A stretch of 64,000 nt of DNA from Acanthopleura granulata. Its lineage: Eukaryota > Mollusca > Polyplacophora > Chitonida > Chitonidae. The notes beneath the pieces are model-generated. The model searched no databases. It saw only the letters and a list, made by a program, of their open reading frames with translations, and was not told the origin of the DNA. Each line of letters starts with the position of its first letter. Within the stretch, counting starts at the first letter, position 1. The position numbers were made by a program, and so were the translations under genes. Below, one piece after another: positions 25,166 to 39,100 of this stretch. The stretch is taken from positions 27,367,368 to 27,431,367 of the forward strand of contig JABBOT010000005.1 in NCBI GenBank assembly GCA_016165875.1, read 5' to 3'.

Positions 25166-26762
25166 TTGAACCTGAGACTGCAAGGTACAGGCTTCACTGG
25201 GTCTATGGTGAAAGCCAGTGAAACAAAAAACAAAACAAATAGCCCTGTCAGATACAAGGGCTCTGTCATATGTAGGGAGTGACTATCTTTGATCTACTAC
25301 TCCCGGCACCAGACAGAATTAGATTACCCCGCTGAACAAAGCCAAAGTACAGGCAGGGAGAGACTTTGCCTTTGAGTTACTGCTCCCAGGTTATTTAAAT
25401 CGGAGTATTTTTGAGAAATTTTGTTGGTTTCTTAGCAAAAACGTCAAACCTATACAATGTACGACACTAGTTCTTGCAGACTTGTAATCCTGACAACAAC
25501 AAGCACCTGACCACAACAAGCACCAGACAGTTACATTTGGCTAATCATTTCAGACAGTATTTAGAGGCGACGTCATTTTTACGTGACTTTGGAGGTCAAT
25601 TACAGCCTAATTTCCATTTCAAATTTAATATGTGAGGGAAACCGAGTAGGGCCATCCACCTAGGAACAGCAAGTGGAATTTCCTCTCAACAGCTTTACCC
25701 GTGTTTGCGAGAATTTTTTAAGCTTAACAATGAAATTCAAAATGCCTGCTTAATCATGTGATTGGTCAATGGACACTCAACGTCTAAAGTTCTTCACATG
25801 TTCATTACCAAGACTGTAAAATTTGGGTCCTCCACCTTCAGTAGCTTGGAAGATGTTGCAATTTTACCCACGGACTGAAAAAAAATAATAATCCGAACGA
25901 TTTCAAGAGTGTCCCACAGGGATTCTGTGTGGACCCCTAATTATGCGTACGATAACAGTAGTCGTGATAGCTTGGAAGCCTAATTACGAAAAAAGGCAAA
26001 CATAATGACTAAAATTTGGAAAATATGTCGCGTATACCATCTGTGTTCATAGAACCCCGATAGTATCTGATAGCATGGTTTTATAAAACACATAACCCAG
26101 CTTACATATATCGTTTCTTCACCTAGTAATCACCGCCCCCCAAAACAACCATTCCCTTTTTAAAAACAACGCTCAAATTTTTTCGCTGTTGCTGTAAATG
26201 AATCAACGTGGTCTGACATGCATTGTGTCTGTCTTAATTATTCGGCACATAAACAAAGGGGCCTCGCGCTCTGAGCGACGTGCGACTGAGTCCTGAACCT
26301 TTCACAACACGTGTCAATAGGTACTCGTCTCAATAACGCATGCGATGACCTAACCACATGTCAGACATGTTAATCCGCTCTTAAAACAAACCTCGAGTCC
26401 GGCTGTGTCGGGATGGTACACTGAGCACTTTGAAGAGGCCGAGTTGGGCCTCCTTTTATTTTACCTGCATGCTTCGATCGAATCCAGCTGTTCTGCAACT
26501 TTGATGACCGCTACGGTGCACGCCAACGTCATAGTGACCATCTTGACAACTGTACGATACAGCCAATGAACATAAATATTATTTGAATTCAAGACCTTTT
26601 ACAACCTTTTTTTCAGCGTCGGAAGACACTTACCTTACTAACGCGGTTAGTAAACACTTAGCGAGCTTCATCAAGGGAGATAACTCCGCGATGACAGTTA
26701 TTTGGCCTGGATTGGAAAGCGTTTGGAAATGCTCTTCATGTTGATATATTCGCTAGGTGGTG

Positions 26763-26881
26763 ATCTTCCGTTGATATACGGGTAGATATTTGGCTTCGGC
26801 CGTTTATATTTTTCATCTGCTTCACCTCATAAAAATATTATCGACTTCAGCCATATATCTACCCATATATCTCTGGAAGAT
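26763..26881. mobile_element. Hairpin element with 51-bp arms
   Basis: 26763-26813 (ATCTTCCGTTGATATACGGG...) pairs with 26831-26881 (...CCCATATATCTCTGGAAGAT) with about ten mismatches and a 17-base loop. It could be a small MITE or a structured transcript. No target duplication was identified. Confidence 0.7.
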
Positions 26882-26889
26882 AGTCACAT

Positions 26890-27090
26890 AACTAATAATA
26901 TATATCAGAGTTAGGCAGATCATATAACTAATAATATATCAGAGTTAGGCAGACCAATTGTGTGTGTGCTTGTGTGTGTCTAATCCATGCAGATCACTAG
27001 TACATGTATTTATATATCAGACGTGGGGAGACCACTCCTTTATATACATTAGATTTTAGGGGAGACCACTCCTATACATACATCAGACTG
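26890..27090. repeat. Short degenerate tandem repeats
   Basis: Two copies of TAACTAATAATATAT(AT)CAGAGTTAGGCAGA lie at about 26890-26955. They are followed by two copies of GGGAGACCACTCC (27026 and 27060) in similar ATATATCAGAC-type surroundings. Confidence 0.7.
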
Positions 27091-28132
27091 AAGGAATCCT
27101 GATATGATCAACAGTTGTGTCAAGAATCCTTGAAAGTGAACAAAAACTGTGATTTATACACAACAAACAAAATGAAGTACGTTTGAAATCACAACCTGGA
27201 TACAATGACGACGACAATGATATGAATATAAGTGCATGTCCCATCACCATCAGTGAACTCTGGTACGTTCATATCCTGGTGAAAGTAAGGCTTTGTGTCC
27301 AACTAACAGCTCATTCACATGTTGGTTACAGGGCAAGTTACAAGCTCTTGCTTGTGAACAGCGGTTCTTGTATGTTAGTTGTGAACAGAGGTTCACCTAT
27401 AATATACTGTTACTTGGTCCATGTTATTGCTCAGACAGAGATTCAAAATCGTACAATGTGAACAGCACTTTCACACTACTGTATATCTATTTTCTTCCTT
27501 GTTAAGAACATTGATGAAACCATATTTGGTGCAATATTAACACCTGAGACTAAGTTCTGAAATACTTGTTGAGTGCAGGTGCTATGGGGATGGAGGAGGG
27601 TTTGCTCAATACTGTAGACAAGTTAGATCCTCACAGGAAGACTGCAGCTGGCAAATTGAACCATGTGCTCTGAATCTGAAAATTTGCCTAGACACTCCTG
27701 GCCACTCTAATTCACTTGGCTGTCATACCCTGCTACTGAAATATTATTGGCTGAAATTACTGTGAAACCAATGGCTGTTTTAGACAGCATTCAGGCTATC
27801 TGACCGGTGGAATTATGTCTTCTTTGATTGTCTGGAATTTAATTCACTGGATCCAAGCTGAATCCATTTGTGTGTATAACCTACATTCAATAAACATTGA
27901 ATTATAACAGTAGAAGCATTTTGAAAGAAATGATAACATAGGCTGGATAAACAGACAGAATGACAAATAACCAATCATCAAAGTTGAAAACTGATACTCC
28001 GGATTAAGAATCTAGATGTTGCCAGTCTTCGATCAGTAGAGCTGAAAATGAGGAAAATGTGCAGAAGGACCTATCTTGAAAACTACCATTCTCCTTCACT
28101 CCCTCCTCAGAGATCATGAAAAGCTTAAATCA

Positions 28133-28456
28133 TTTATTTATTTATTTATTTGGTTGGTGTTTTACGCCGTACTCAAGAATATTTCACTTATATGATGGCT
28201 GCCATCATTACGGTGGGAGGAAACAGAAGAGCCTGGGGGGAAGCCCATGACAATCTGCAGGCTGCAGAGATGTTCAGGCAGAGGGGAAAAGACAGCATGA
28301 ACTGGACTTGATCTCACAGCGACTGATTGGAATGAATGTTTATGGCTTAATGCCACATCGGCAATATCTCAGCCATATCGTGCGACTGATTGGTGAGAGA
28401 CTTCTCGGTCATCACGCTGTAACAGCACACTAACCAACTCAGCCACAGAGGTCTCC
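28133..28456 (-). mobile_element. SINE family B, split by a short retroposed element
   Basis: The reverse complement has the tRNA-like head, the CCATAAT block and the conserved GTATAAGTGAAATATTCTTG-type 3' block (TATAAGTGAAATATTCTTGA) with an AAATAAAT tail. The flanking target duplication AGCTTAAA(T/C)CA lies at 28122-28132 and 28457-28467. A 51-bp element at 28331-28381 interrupts it. Confidence 0.85.
28331..28381 (-). mobile_element. Short retroposed element, copy 2 (51 bp, nested)
   Basis: It runs AATGAATGTTTATGGCTTAA to CAGCCATATCGT and is flanked by exact 12-bp duplications GCGACTGATTGG at 28319-28330 and 28382-28393. It lies inside the SINE at 28133-28456, so it inserted later. Confidence 0.85.
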
Positions 28457-29010
28457 AGCTTAAACCACTACAGTTGACCTACTTAAATGCATTTGAATGA
28501 CATCATGTTGGAGTGTTGCATGATGTAGGAATGTGAAGATTTACAGTACCTGTATTTTGAGGACCTACTGCTGAACTCAGAACACTTGGGACTATTATCA
28601 CATTTGTAATTCTGTTATATTAGTCCCAAATAAAACCATATGTTTTTCTTTTCTTACCTTACCAAAATGTAATCACACAATTGATTTTATAAACTGTATA
28701 ATAAACGGTAAAATAGCACTTGTTACTGAAGAAAATCCTGATATTTCACCTTGACATAAATTATATAAATGACAAAAGCAAATTTACCAAGTAAACAAAT
28801 TTAAATCCCTTCATTTACGGAAATAAACAGCGTGACAGAAGAGTATTCAGCGAGGTAGCCATATCATCCCATTTGCTGCCTGACACGGTCAATGTTGTCT
28901 GAAAGGTCATCCCTATTTAACATGTACATTTGCACACTGCATGCAATTTGCAGTTGGGTAGAATTTGTAACACAATCCATGATGTATGAAAGAATATCTC
29001 CATTTAGTAT

Positions 29011-29259
29011 TTATTTATTTATTTCATTGGTATTTTACGCCGCACTCAAGAATATTTCACTTATACGATGGCGGCCAGCATTATGGTGAGAGGAAACCAA
29101 GCAGAGCCCGGGGGAAACCCATCTGCATGTTACTAGCAGACCTTCCCGCGGACAGGAAGTCAGCATGAGCTGGTCTTGAACTCACAGCGACCGCACTGGT
29201 TGGAGGCTTCGGTCATTGCACCGCGTTATCACGCTAACAGACTGAGGCACAGAGGCCCC
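29011..29259 (-). mobile_element. SINE family B, full length with target duplication
   Basis: It is flanked by exact 13-bp copies of CTCCATTTAGTAT at 28998-29010 and 29260-29272. On the minus strand it runs from a tRNA-like head (CTCAGTCTGTTAGCGTGATA and GAGTTCAAGACC) through CATGCTGACTTCCTGTCC to the conserved 3' block and a (AAAT)n tail. It is the best-preserved copy in the window. Confidence 0.92.
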
Positions 29260-29902
29260 CTCCATTTAGTATGTAGAGTGATATATTTGCACATGAGCCA
29301 CAATAACAGTTGGATAAAATTATTCATTAACCTCTAACTACATGTACCTTGTATACCAGTGGATCTTGCTTTGGCTTATAATATGCTACATCCCCTCATT
29401 ATACCAATTCAATGCACTATATAGACAATCTGCATTGAAAATCCAGTGCAGTGGGATTTCAGGGCGAGATCTGTAGATTCTACCCACTTCTGTACCATCG
29501 CATGTCATTATTCAAAAGCTACTTTGAGTTGAGCACAATGGTTAGTGCAGGGAAGGTAAGTAGCCTATACCGTCCAGTGCTAAGCAGGGTTAGTGCCCTG
29601 TCCTTATTCCAGGAAAACCATTGGTTTGTCTTTGATCAGTCTGTCCAAAAACAGTTTTTTCAACTTTTTTTCGAAGCACTTCGTCATGTTGAATTAAACC
29701 TTGGTCATGATATGGCTTGGCCATTACAAGGTATTAAGATCGAGTTTTGATCAGGCCATTTCCTCTATTTCCTGAGGGGAAAACAGGCAAAGCCCTGGCT
29801 GGGGTATTAAAACACACCACCTTTTCTGTCACATGTACATGTACTTCACCAACCTCCTGAATTAACAAGCATAGACAGTTAATAATTATAAGTTAAAACA
29901 AT

Positions 29903-30134
29903 TTACTTTCCAATGCAAAAATCTCTGAAAATGATATCAAGGATATCCTCAGGGCTTATCTTGCCAATCACTTTGCCCAGCTCCTGTGCTGCTCTCTTTA
30001 AATTCTCGGCGGCTAGAACCATGTCACCATCCTGCCTCTCCAGGTAACTGGTCAGGTGACTGGAACAATTTGTCAGGTGTGTTCTGTGGCGTGCCTGTGT
30101 CAACCGGGGACTCCCTGACAGTGGGTTACCACAC
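29903..30134 (-). CDS. GTPBP3: GTPBP3 exon 8: C-terminus
   Basis: The acceptor is ATTGGTTAG. It encodes [20 protein letters not shown], then [20 protein letters not shown] and the universal ending [14 protein letters not shown] before TAA. No canonical AATAAA was seen close downstream on the minus strand, so the 3' end is undefined. Confidence 0.96.
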
Positions 30135-33100
30135 CTAACCAATAAAAATCATTTATTGTAACAGCAATACTTGTATCTTGTCTTATGATTAATATAAAAG
30201 GCAATGTCCTGCATAGGCATCTGCTGTTGATAAGTAAATAGAGAGCATTATTTCAATTGAAATGGCTTTTTATTCATTAAAATATACCTCATCATACCAA
30301 TTTTAAAAACAGATAACAAAAAATGTGTTGTTATGTGGAGGGGAGGAAGGGGGATGCCTTTCTGTCATTTAGCAGCAAACAATATCATTCCTACACCGTA
30401 TAGAAACTCTGAGAGTGGATTTTGGCCAACGTGTCATGTCGATGTGTAGTTGCAGAATGCAGCAACACATCAGTGGCTGGTGTGAGTCTGCATAGTTGCC
30501 CCAAAGACAAGAAAGGAACATTAAAAGTTTTTGTGAAATATTGCGAGTTTGAAAATCCGGCCACAGTATAGGCTACACATGTTGTTATTCCATTCTCACA
30601 CTTTGAGCACGAGATCACTTTCGATAACTTAAACAGTGTTGCTATTTCGTTTCGATTTATTACAAAACTATTACCATCAGATGTCCCATAATTGCAGCAA
30701 TATTGTGGCGAAAACATGTTTAAAACCAGGAGAGAGTAAAGTGCTACTGAAATGATGAGAACATGCAGAGCAAATCAAACAGTCAAACATGCTTCAAAAC
30801 TAGACAAATGAAATACTGTGCAATGCACTTAAAACGTCTAGGACTTAAACACATGTACAATGTGACAAACACATTCAAATTAAATGGAGGTTTGTCACTG
30901 GAAGATAAGTGTGGTAAGGTTTGGTGAACACAGAACAAACTGTTCATGAGATAAAGCGTTTACAGTGAAATTGACGGACACATCCAAGGACGGATGGACA
31001 GACATGAAAAATAAGACCAGTAGAGGTCAATACACTTCTGCCTCTAAACCATTCAACTGATACAGAGTTTACCCGGAAATGACCAGACAGACAAACAAAG
31101 AGATGGCTAGACAGTTAAACATGATTTTGAAAATTCAATAAAAAAATTGTAACTGTAGTGGCATTTTGAAAGATATGCTAATATATGTTGAATGAACAGA
31201 CAACTGATCATTGAAATGAAAAAATAATATTAATGTTGATGCAGTCTACACTTAAACCAATTTTTTGTTGAAATCAAACAAAACTATGGGAGAAGAAGCG
31301 TTTAGAAAGATATGTTAGTCTATTGGACAAAAGGACAGAGAGACAACCAATCAGTAAAATTAAAAATCGATCCTATAACCAAGTTTTGTTGAAATCAGAA
31401 AAAATCTCCAGCATTTTCAAGGAAATGTGAACATGGTGGAGGAGTGGACAGACAGACAAACAGTAGTCCTATCATCAAACTGAAAATTACTAAGAATACT
31501 AAGATACTAAGTACTATGTATCTTGATGTTTGATGTAGTCTATATTTGAACCAAGATTCGTTTAAATCGAAAAAAAAAGTGTAAGAGGAGTAGAGTTTTG
31601 AAGGAAAAGTTCACAGATGACGGACAGACCGACCGACAGACAGATGGACCCACAGACTGGTCTTTCACCAGCAGAACTGAAAAAAAGTAACAGTAACTCT
31701 CTGTAATGTTAGTATAAACACGTTCAGAAACCATGTGTAATGGCCCCATGACTCAATCCACAGATTGAACTCTGGCAGTGAGAGGGGGGAAACGTGAAGG
31801 CCAAAATGGCAGAGTGAAGACAAACTGGGCTGGGAATTTTCCAGGATGGCAGAAGCTTGCAACATGATGTATTACAAATTTTTGTACCATTCACAGACGG
31901 CGAGATGCGTGAGGGAGCAAAAGGTCACCTTTCACACAAAAATATCCACTCAACTTCTCAAAAAAAGTCAAATCTTGTAAATCTGAAAATATACTCACAA
32001 TTTCTTGACTCGCAGAAGCAGTATCTGTAGAAGTGTGTTCAGGCCATGGCCTGTATCACAGGACACCACACAAACAGGAAAGCCGTTTAACTGGGTGCAT
32101 ACCTGCTCAAGCATTGTCATCCTATCATGGTCGAGCAGGTCAGATTTATTTATCACAAGAATTATATCCTTCAAGCCAGAACTGCTTCCTTTTAGGTATG
32201 CATCCGTCACCAAACTATGATCCTTGGATGGCGTTCTCATGTTGCCAAGACAAATTAGCCTGTTAAGATAGGTGTGAACGTAACTCTTCAAGGTGTTGCT
32301 TGTAAGAATATGTGGTAAGCTACAATCCACTTCCACCACAAGTATTTTCAGGTCTGATTTTTCAGCACTGGGAACAAAAAGTATAATACAAGACACAGAA
32401 TTTAGAAAACACTTTCATGATATATTATATGCACATCTACTGAAAGGAAAAAGGTCATTTTTTTAATAATTAGCTATTCATGCTGACAGGTGGAAGCCTA
32501 TAATTTTTGTTTTTGATAGAATTATTAGTTTATACCATTCAGACTTGAAACCCTACTGCCCTTGTTAAGATTATTATTATTCCATCACATTTTGCTCCAA
32601 TCCTCTAATCAATTTGAACACAACCTTTCTTTCTGAATTTATCACTGCATAGTACCCCATTCAAACTGATGCAGCGTAAAATCAGGGGCTCATAGGTAGC
32701 CACAATGGATTCCTCGCAATTATATTTGAAAATGTCCGTCATGTTTCATGTGTGTCATGTTTCATGTCCATCACAATACTTTTCGAAAGACATTGGCAAA
32801 GAAAACCTATCACTATAGTACCCTTGTATAAAAACAAATCTTCAGTGAAAACTCCTGCTGGAAGAAATTTTCAAATGGCCAGAACATACCTTGCAAGCAA
32901 GTAGTTTGATTTAAAATTGTCATAGAATGGATTATTGTTGGGAAAGGGTTTGTCAACAGGGATTTTGACATCCTTTGACCTGGGATAAGTTGAAGATTCA
33001 ATGTACACTGCATATTAGAATGGGTACAGGATAAAATTAAGTATTACTCTCTTTGAGACATACTTAGCAAAATTTATTTCTACAAACAGCCTTAAAATTA

Positions 33101-36100
33101 AAGAAATGCATCAGCTTTAATGTTATCAGAGTGTCGACAATGCATAATGTAGTGTTGAAATGTAACACAAAAGATCTTGACTACAATGGAAAACAATGGT
33201 TTAAATTTTTTAAATTAACATACGAACATAAAACCATGCAAACCACTCAACTTAATGAAATTACAATGAGAATACACGCATGTTTTCAGCTTGCAGACAC
33301 TTATTTTCTTCTAATGTACAAATTACAACAATTGCAACAGCTCTGTATGGCAGGGACATGCAGTAAAACATTTCAACCCTCTGCACCAGAGTGCTCTTGA
33401 TGAACAGTTAATCTAGAATCTACAGTGGTAAAAATAATTATCGTTTCCTTATGTATGCCGTGTCATTGTATCATTTGTTGTTCAACACAATAAACTTTAG
33501 AATTTACTCGAACCTAAAATGTTTTATTTTGATACATTTGGTACGCTATCAATGAACAGATATTGTGTCTAGCAAAGTGCTTCTATTATTAAAGAGAGTG
33601 TTATTAGAGAGAACAAAAAAAAATAGCCCTCTATTACCTAATGGCATTTGTCACCACTAAATTATATTAAAATATTCCAGAAGAACCATAATGGTGTTTT
33701 AGAGTAGAAGTAGGATACAATATTGGTAGATGTCGACTACATATACAACAGAAAAATACATATATACCCATTTGTAAGCTCACCTGCTCAACGCTCTTTT
33801 CACCCCTTCCTTCTCAAGAGAATCTTGCGTGTCTCGTAACCCAGCCGTGTCACTTACCACTACAGGATATCCCCCTATGTTCAGGGATGTCTCGATCACA
33901 TCTCTTGTTGTCCCTGCTATTGGTGAAACAATTGCTGCTTGTCTACGGCCTGTTTATTAACAGAAGCATTGTGAGTTCTTAATACTCTGTCATGTATTTA
34001 AAATTATGGCATTGACACTTCTCTCTGCCACAGTGTAATAATTCTGTTGGGGCATTGCAAGGGCACGACTACAATGTCAAAGTCAAAACCTCTCCAGATA
34101 CTTTATTTATTTATTTCATTGCATTTTTCACTGTTATCAAAAATGTTTCACTTACAGCAAAGTTTTCAGCAATAAGCAATGTGGTGGAGGGACACGGGGC
34201 AGAATGTGGGGGGGGATAAAGATTCATACCAGTTAAACTGTTCCTATTTTAACATGTACTGTCGTTCAAAAAAATCCACAAAATGAAATCAAGGCTAAAA
34301 AAATTGGTCATAATGCCCATATAGTAAAGGATCATGACTGCTAAGTAATCATCCACCAAAAAGACACTCTTCATCGAAAATGTCACCTTTGGGTTGAAAT
34401 AGCTTCTTACATCATGTACATGTGTTCTAAATATTCCACCCCATGATCGCCATTAGCCACAGTAATATGTTTATTGAAACTGTCATATATGTAGAATTTC
34501 TACATGTGCTTGTTGTCCAAGTTTAGTTTTGGGTAACATTTGCTGTAGTTCATGTGTATGACATGAGCTTTCTAGTTTAATCAGTTTTATCATTCTTAAG
34601 CATCTCCTTTGAAGTTTTGAAAGCATTGTATACACAGTATACAGTGGGATAACAAAGTCACCATTAATTAAGAGGATGAGGTGCATCTATGACTGAGTTC
34701 AATACAAGATGATCCTTCTGCTTTTACTATTGGAAACAAAAGCTCTACAAGGTAAAGATGCAGGTCTACATGTACTAGCATTTCATGAGTGTCAGAAACA
34801 ATAATTGTTCACTTCTTGTACATCCTGCTTGTAGCTGTGTGATCGATCATAAACTTAATTTATATATTTATATATTTCATTGGGGTTTATTGCCAGCATT
34901 GTAACAGTGAGATGAAACCGAGCAGAGTGCGGGGGGGGGGTGGGGGGGGGGAGACCCACGGCCATCAGCAGGTATGCTCTCCTTCCCACGTATGGCTGGA
35001 GAGAACATAAATTTAATTGTCATGAAATATGTAACTTTTAGTGGGATTTTAAAGCTCAATATTTATTTATTTATCACACATCGGGCCTCCAAATGCATTT
35101 AGAAAATATATTATGTCCAACTTTTTACAGAATTCTGTAGCTTAACTTACTGGTATAATATATTTTCTAATAGCCTAATCTAACACAGAAAACATTCTTC
35201 TTGATGTAAATTTTGAAGATTAAAAAGATTTCTTACATTTTGAAGCATTTTGATTTGAATGACCAGACCATTGCCTTTGTAAAAGTTAAGGTGAAAATTC
35301 AGAGGAAAATACAGCAAAACAGTTTATTTTTTCTGAATGCAATTACATGTACATGCAGTGGTATGAGATAACGTATGATGGTGTTTGATATAAATTTTGC
35401 CCAAAAAATTATTACATGTATATTTTGTTCCTTTTTGTGCAAAGTTGGTTGATACAAAGGCTAATGTAATAGTCCATCTTTCAAAACAAGGCAGTGAGTC
35501 ATGTAAATGTACTTACATATAGCATTAAAAAGAGAGCTCTTGCCTACATTAGGCTGCCCCAGGATAGCCACACGAACACCTAAGCGAAGTCGTTCCCCTT
35601 GGTGACTGTCTGACAAATGACAATCAATGCTTGCCTTCAGCTCACGAATATTTGTCTCCGCTTGATTTCATAAGGAAAAGATATTACACTGATTTTCAAA
35701 GCAACCAATACTAATTCCAACTAATGAACATTTTGACTAATAAAATGGAAAAAATGAATATCAACCTTGCAATCTGTACTTAGATGCTAGAACCTTCAAA
35801 CAGATTAGCATGCCAAATGAGTGTGGTAATGTTGTTTTAAAGAAAAAAAAACACTTACAGTACAGCAGACAGGTACAACATACGGGAGAATTGTGTCTTT
35901 GATGACAGAAGCACAATATTTGGCACATTGGTATATTATGGTATGAGGAACACTGTTGGACATATGGCTATCTCAGATTTTTTCTGTGACAGCAATGGCT
36001 GCCATTTTCCAAGATGGCTGCCAACAGTACGTTTGCACATTTTGTATATGATTTGCATGCCACTGATTGTTTAATAAAAATCTTCTGGCTCTGCCGTAGT

Positions 36101-39100
36101 ACATGCAAATTACATAGTTAATGGAAATTATGATATCAAGACTGCAATGTTCATCTCAGTTTGGCCGTCATGTTGAAAAATATCTGCCAGTTTGAAATAT
36201 TCAAAACATATTCAAAATGTTTACCATTGCTGTTGATTTACCGTTAAGTTAGCCTAACTGAGCTAGGAATGTTCATCTTTAATGGTTCCCCGTTAACAGC
36301 TGGTGAAATTGCCTTAATTAGAATTAATTATTGAATAATATATAATAAAAAACACAATGTTGTTGTTATTGTTGCACTCTTGGGGCTGCTCTTTTGGGTT
36401 GAATTGCTGCTCTTGGGCATACAATTGTACCATGAAACTGACTGACATTGCATAAGTGAAATAGCCTTGAGTATGGAGCTAATGAAGAGGTCAAGTAAAT
36501 AAATAACTATTCAGATGCAGCCAAACATCCAGTTGGGGATAGCATCCTTGTCATGTTTGGTATACTACACATTGAGATGACAGATCTCAGTGTGCTTGGC
36601 ACCGATCTGGGTCACAGTGGATAGACAGTTGCTTTAGATTTCCATATGGTTAAGACCAAACCACTGCACCAGATGAATAACAATCTACTTGCAAAATATC
36701 CTTTCTCAGAAGCAGAGCCATCCTGGTGTTCATGACTTTCTCCATGGAAAATTCATAACAAAGAATTCAAAGCAGATGTTCTCTCGATTTCAATTGGCCA
36801 TCATAACCTTGTTGGCAGAGCTTTGTGACCATAAATGGTACATGCATTTGGTTGCAGGATGGATGGCTTGACTGGGGACTTAGATGGCTCAGCGGTTGAC
36901 ATCATTAACAGAAAACATATCCAGATGCAAAGAGGTCATTGGTTGCATGAACACAGCATCAATCCTCTGGTAATGGCCAGTAAAACAATACAGATGCCAA
37001 CACTGTGTGGCAGAATCCACGTTTTATTCGTAACTTCGAAATAGCCTTTTGAAAATCTGGAGCAAAGTGCTGATTTACTGGCTCATTGTGTGTTTTGGGA
37101 AAGAGGCACGACAACTGCATGCGAGGCCTGGAACACACGAAGATGTCACCATCGCATTCTGCATGTTTGTCTTCGAGAAATGTCACAGAGTAACAGATAG
37201 GGACACTGAAGCAGTTTGTGATTTTTGGTGAACAACTGTACTAACAGGGTGCCCAGATACATCAAACGAAGAGGGTTGATTGTCAGGCTCAGGTCACCAA
37301 AGGGCCCAGATGAAGTACTTGCATTGGACCCTCCACCAACTGACAAAATGATAATTAATAAGGCCTTGTGTGATGGGAATGACAAGAAGTTGATGGGATA
37401 AAAACCTCCCATGGAAAGTGATTTTATGGTACTGATATCGTTTCAAATGGATTCATGTGCTAGAACTGATCAAATCTTAGCTCCAGATGCTGAACTTGAG
37501 TTTGTATCATTAGGGAAGTATCAAATCATTCTTAAAACAAGCAAGTCCAGTTACTATTTACTTATTTATTAAGTTATAGCAATGGTGAAATACTCAAGAA
37601 TTTAGCTAATGCTACATGACAGCAACCAACATTATATGATACCATACATAGGAAGTCAACCAGTACTACATGATGAGATAAAAGAGGGACAACCTGCAGG
37701 TTGCTGAGAGACAAACATTCCTATGTTTCACTGGAAAGGAAGTCCTCAGCTGTATTTCAACTCATAGCGACCGCTTTGATGAGAGGTAAGGAAATATTGT
37801 GCAGTGTTAATCCTTGACCACTAGGTCACATTATACCCCAAGAACCATTTTTAGCTAAACTGCACGTACTCCTTCCTTATTACTCTAATAGAAAAAATCC
37901 AGGTTCGTCATACTTCATTGGATTTGGTTCAGTTATTAAATGTAGTATTATAGTTGATGGCAGCCATTTTGGATCTTGAATGAATGAATGATTATGGCTT
38001 AATGCCACATCGGCAATATCTCAGCCATATCGTGGCGATTTTGGATCTTGAGATATGGACCACAAGAAAGTATTTGAGTGGCTTCCTTGTGTATAGTTAC
38101 ATGAACTCCTTCTGAAAGCTTAACAGTTCTTGTAAATCTTGTTTTCAACCACAGCAAAGGGCATGTTCTACAGCAAACATTCACTACAAGTTTTGGGAAA
38201 TTCAAGTTCACTACATTTTGGGAAATGGCCTTCACAGGGCAAATTCAGGATGGCCCTCCGTCCAAATGTGTAAGCTGAGGTATATTCCGACTATGTGCTA
38301 AGATTCATGCTTCTATCATCAAAGGCAAAATTTACTTTCATATCTGCTGCATTAACATTATAATTAAGGTTTGCTGCAAATTAACTGCTATATGTATTAA
38401 TTATGTATTTGCATCCAGGCATGTAGGAAGATACTTCAGGACCATGCTGTTACACGGAGTTACATTACATGGAAGTCAACTCAGTTCATTACCTTCAAAT
38501 ATGACATCATCTTCAATGTTGTCTGCTTCATCAAAATCAATGAAAGCTTCAACATTCGCTAAACACTGAAACAATAATGAAATTTATGAGTAATTTGATA
38601 TACATGGAGAAAACCAGTCATATATACATGTATTACACCTCACAATTTAAGCCTTGACATTTGCCACAAAGAAAACGTCAGGGGCCAGTTTCACGAAATG
38701 TCCTCAGTTAAGTAAGTTACTGAAGCCAGTAGTTCTCTGCCTGAGTCCAATATGGACTGTTTTCCCTCATAATAAAACACTTAGGTCAAACACCACATTA
38801 TAGTTTCAGGAAGTTTTGTGAAACCGGGCCCTTGAAAAAAAAAACTCAGACCTTTAAGTCAAAAAAGTTCTATTTGATAACTATGCCAGAAAATTTAATA
38901 GACATTCATACCTGTGAGTACTTTATGAAGCATTTGTCCACAGTGATCATGTGCAAAGCCAATCTTATTCATCAGTGGGGATGTTAAACAAACTGACTTT
39001 GTCAACAGTGCATTTCTAACATCCATCACGGCCATAATTGCTGACTTCATTGTTTTTCGTGTTTATTTTTATGTTCTTTTTCAGGATAAAAGGGTATATA

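Larger units (their letters stand above)
20086..29902. other. Intergenic interval between convergent genes
   Basis: No supported coding sequence is present. It contains a 36-bp direct duplication, SINE fragments near 22065, 23010, 28133 and 29011, repeat R copy 2, and a hairpin element at 26763. About 25800-26760 is richer in CG and low in recognisable repeats, but I see no exon there. Confidence 0.5.

Noticed and set aside
30391..30717. 108-codon minus-strand ORF between GTPBP3 exons 7 and 8
   Set aside because: Exon 7 to exon 8 splices cleanly in phase without it, and the sequence has no family resemblance.
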